Source: Terracoccus luteus
Lineage (GTDB): Bacteria; Actinomycetota; Actinomycetes; Actinomycetales; Dermatophilaceae
Reading direction: 5' to 3'
Length of the DNA: 64,000 nt
Assembly (NCBI RefSeq): GCF_003635045.1
Contig: NZ_RBXT01000001.1
Coordinates: 1,054,001-1,118,000 of the forward strand
Shown here: positions 61,800 to 64,000 of the stretch, in pieces
Layout of the letters: each line of letters begins with the position of its first letter
Numbering within the stretch: the first letter of the stretch is position 1
The notes under the pieces: model-generated
Databases searched by the model: none
Told to the model about the DNA's origin: nothing
What the model saw: only the letters and a program-made list of their open reading frames with translations
Position numbers and translations under genes: made by a program

Positions 61800-63197
61800 A
61801 TGGCTGATTTCGATGTCGTTGTGCTCGGTGCCGGTCCCGGTGGCTACGTCGCGGCGATCCGCGCCTCGCAGCTCGGCAAGAAGGTCGCCGTCGTGGAGAA
61901 GCAGTACTGGGGCGGCGTCTGCCTCAACGTCGGCTGCATCCCGAGCAAGGCACTGCTGAAGAACGCGGAGCTGTCGCACACGCTGACGCACGAGAAGGCC
62001 AAGTTCGGCATCGAGGGCGACGTCACGATGTCGTTCGGCCCGACCTTCAAGCGCAGCCGCCAGGTGTCCTCGGGCATCGTCAAGGGCGTCCACTTCCTCA
62101 TGAAGAAGAATAAGATTGAGGAGATCGATGGCTGGGGCACCCTCACCGGCGCCAGCTCGATGGACGTCGCGCTCAACGACGGCTCGTCGCGCAGCATCAC
62201 CTTCGACAACCTCATCGTCGCCACCGGGTCGGTGACCCGCATGATCCCGGGCGTCGAGGTGAGCAAGAACGTCGTCACCTACGAGGAGCAGATCCTCGAC
62301 GAGAACCTGCCCGGCTCGATCATCATCGCCGGCTCGGGCGCCATCGGCGTCGAGTTCGCCTACGTCATGAAGAACTTCGGTGTCGATGTCACCATCGTCG
62401 AGTTCCTCGACCGCATGGTCCCCACCGAGGACGCCGACGTGTCCAAGGAGCTGCTCAAGCACTACAAGAAGCTCGGCGTGAAGGTCATGCTCGGCACCAA
62501 GGTCGAGGCCGTCGAGGACACCGGCTCCGGCGTCAAGGTCACCGTCAGCCCCGCCGCCGGCGGCGACCAGCAGGTGCTCGAGGCCGACCGTCTCATGTCG
62601 GCCATCGGGTTCGCCCCGCGCACGCAGGGCTACGGCCTCGAGGCCGCCGGGGTCGAGCTCACCGAGCGCGGCGCCATCGCCATCGACGAGTACTGCCGCA
62701 CGAACGTGCCCAACGTCTACGCCATCGGCGACGTCACGGCCAAGCTCATGCTCGCCCACGTCGCCGAGGCCATGGGCATCGTCGCCGCCGAGACGATCGC
62801 GGGCGCGGAGACGATGGCCATCGACTACGCCTTCATCCCGCGGGCCACCTACTGCCAGCCGCAGATCGGCTCGATGGGCCTGTCGGAGCAGCAGGCGAAG
62901 GATGCCGGCCACGACGTCAAGACGGCCACGTTCCCCTTCTCGGCCAACGGCAAGGCGATGGGCCTGGGCGACGCCGTCGGGTTCGTCAAGATCATCGCCG
63001 ACGCGGAGCACAACGAGATCCTCGGCGCCGCCATGATCGGCCCCGACGTGACCGAGCTGCTGCCGGTGCTCAACCTCGCGCAGACGTGGGACCTCACGGC
63101 CGACGAGGTGTCGCGCACCGTCTTCGCCCACCCGACCCTGGGCGAGGCCGTCAAGGAAGCCGTTCACGGCATCGCCGGGCACATGATCAACTTCTGA
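61800..63197 (+). CDS. lpd: Dihydrolipoyl dehydrogenase
   Basis: A 465-residue flavoprotein disulfide reductase, E3 of 2-oxoacid dehydrogenase complexes. FAD site [13 protein letters not shown], redox pair Cys41/Cys46 in [17 protein letters not shown] site [29 protein letters not shown], and the His-Glu dyad in [22 protein letters not shown] (61787-61792) is exactly 7 bases before ATG 61800: leaderless. A short patch, [10 protein letters not shown] (62100-62130), uses AAT, ATT and GAT codons, rare elsewhere in the gene. No E1 or E2 gene lies in the window. Confidence 0.96.
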   Translation: MADFDVVVLGAGPGGYVAAIRASQLGKKVAVVEKQYWGGVCLNVGCIPSKALLKNAELSHTLTHEKAKFGIEGDVTMSFGPTFKRSRQVSSGIVKGVHFLMKKNKIEEIDGWGTLTGASSMDVALNDGSSRSITFDNLIVATGSVTRMIPGVEVSKNVVTYEEQILDENLPGSIIIAGSGAIGVEFAYVMKNFGVDVTIVEFLDRMVPTEDADVSKELLKHYKKLGVKVMLGTKVEAVEDTGSGVKVTVSPAAGGDQQVLEADRLMSAIGFAPRTQGYGLEAAGVELTERGAIAIDEYCRTNVPNVYAIGDVTAKLMLAHVAEAMGIVAAETIAGAETMAIDYAFIPRATYCQPQIGSMGLSEQQAKDAGHDVKTATFPFSANGKAMGLGDAVGFVKIIADAEHNEILGAAMIGPDVTELLPVLNLAQTWDLTADEVSRTVFAHPTLGEAVKEAVHGIAGHMINF

Positions 63198-63234
63198 GTC
63201 CCATCGGCCCGGGTGTCGGGGTGACGCGGTCCTC

Positions 63235-64000
63235 GTGACGGGGCAGCGCCACCCCGCCCCCGGGCCGCGCCATGCGCGGTGGAGGCGCAGGCTCGTTCTC
63301 ACCGCCACGGCCTCGGTGTCGGCCCTCGTCCTGGTGGCCGCCTGCACCGGCACGACCCAGCGCACGAGCACCATCGCGTCCGGTGGTCCTACCGCGCCTG
63401 CCGCGTCTGCCGGCCTGACCTCGGCGTCTCGTCAGGTCTCGACCCCGCCCTCGGCGGGGGCAGCCCCGTCGCCCGGCATAGCGCCCAAGCGCTCGGCGGC
63501 GGCCAGCGAGCCGACGCCCACGGCATCCGGCTTCACCCCCGTCGCGGAAGCCGTCACCTGCGTGCTCGAGCGCCCGTCCGACCCGCTCGTCACGGTGGGT
63601 GAGCTCTGGCCCGGCGTGCTGCGCGGCGGCGCCGGGACCCGCGGCCTCGTCCGGTTCGACGGCCCCGGGTGCTCGGATCCCGCTCCGGTCGCCGACTCGT
63701 GCACCGGCGCCCTCCCATGGCGCCCCTTGTCGGGGCGTGTCCTTGTGCTCCGCTCTCGCGCCCAGCGTTGGCTCGAGGGGCGTGTCGTTGCGGACCTCCC
63801 GGCCGGAGCGGTGGGTGCCCAGGCCGACGACACGAGCCTCGACTACTCCGCCCTGCTGTACGGGTCAGCGTCAGCCTCGGCATCCGGCACCGTCGCGCCC
63901 GAGACGCTTCGGGCTCTCGAGGCGGCCGCGGTGTCATGCCTCGGCGCCCGTGAGGGACGCGTTGGCGGTCGCCCGGCGCTCGTCGGCTCGGTGCTGTCGG
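63235..64000 (+). CDS. Putative lipoprotein, 3' end outside the window
   Basis: An open frame of 255 codons from GTG 63235 to the right edge without stop. The N-terminus HARWRRRLVLTATASVSALVLVAAC is a lipoprotein signal with lipobox VAAC (Cys near residue 39). The mature part begins with a Ser/Thr/Ala/Pro linker and then a domain with Cys residues in EAVTCVLERP, GPGCSDPAP, ADSCTGALPW and AVSCLGARE, possibly paired in disulfides outside the cell. No family is recognised. Third positions carry more T (GTT, CTT, CGT, TCT) than in neighbouring genes, suggesting weaker codon selection or a different origin. Confidence 0.65.
   Translation, partial: MTGQRHPAPGPRHARWRRRLVLTATASVSALVLVAACTGTTQRTSTIASGGPTAPAASAGLTSASRQVSTPPSAGAAPSPGIAPKRSAAASEPTPTASGFTPVAEAVTCVLERPSDPLVTVGELWPGVLRGGAGTRGLVRFDGPGCSDPAPVADSCTGALPWRPLSGRVLVLRSRAQRWLEGRVVADLPAGAVGAQADDTSLDYSALLYGSASASASGTVAPETLRALEAAAVSCLGAREGRVGGRPALVGSVLS

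Overview
The window reads as a chromosomal segment of a very high-GC actinobacterium, most likely a Micrococcales member of the Intrasporangiaceae/Dermatophilaceae type (Janibacter, Knoellia, Terrabacter or Phycicoccus-like; this is inferred from gene order and base composition, not from a search). Supporting signs are near-total G/C at third codon positions, many GTG starts, TANNNT -10 boxes placed 5-7 bases before start codons (leaderless mRNAs), actinobacterial families (DUF4081-GNAT, DUF4439, DUF4233, DUF4916, 13E12/HNH) and a translational ileS T-box. No rRNA, tRNA, insertion sequence, prophage or CRISPR array was seen.

Layout. 1-7.9 kb: end of a uridine-kinase-like gene; a Pls/PosA-type single-module NRPS with three C-terminal hexapeptide domains; an M1 aminopeptidase; a STAS protein; a nucleoside deaminase; a 4'-phosphopantetheinyl transferase. 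7.9-18 kb: two acetyltransferases, a DoxX-like protein, proS, a HAD hydrolase, a TauE/SafE permease, an extracytoplasmic flavin-transfer trio (ferric-reductase-like protein, FMN-binding protein, ApbE) and a methyltransferase. 18-25.7 kb, mostly minus strand: YyaL-like thioredoxin protein, MATE pump, HNH/DUF222 protein (plus strand), APH(6)-type kinase and a DUF4439 lipoprotein. 25.9-34.6 kb: the translation cluster rimP-nusA-ylxR-infB-rbfA-truB-ribF. 34.8-46 kb: acyl-CoA ligase, TIGR03960 radical SAM protein, a two-component system divergent from a Pro/Gly-rich membrane protein, a NUDIX-like protein, two PRC-barrel proteins and a GlcD-type oxidase. 46-53 kb: T-box, ileS, GNAT, folC, an L7/L12-like membrane protein, DUF4233, ndk. 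53-59.4 kb: FUSC protein, then a Pel-like exopolysaccharide locus (GHL15 hydrolase, PelG-like flippase, a 60-codon ORF, PelF). 59.5-64 kb: sodium:solute symporter with its DUF3311 partner, lpd, and a truncated lipoprotein gene.

Two multigene systems stand out. The NRPS has the architecture of epsilon-poly-L-lysine synthetase; it is followed by an M1 metallopeptidase (the class of the known epsilon-poly-lysine-degrading enzyme), and a PPTase that could load its carrier domain lies 2.6 kb downstream, so a poly(amino acid) isopeptide locus is plausible. The GHL15-PelG-small ORF-PelF block looks like a reduced actinobacterial Pel-type polysaccharide locus without PelA, PelD or PelE in view.

At the sequence level the octamer CGGCATCC/GGATGCCG occurs nearly once per kb (about 60 by eye, against roughly 5-6 expected from composition), forces GAT for Asp before GCC inside genes, and forms the inverted arms of the infB terminator, a layout resembling DNA-uptake sequences.
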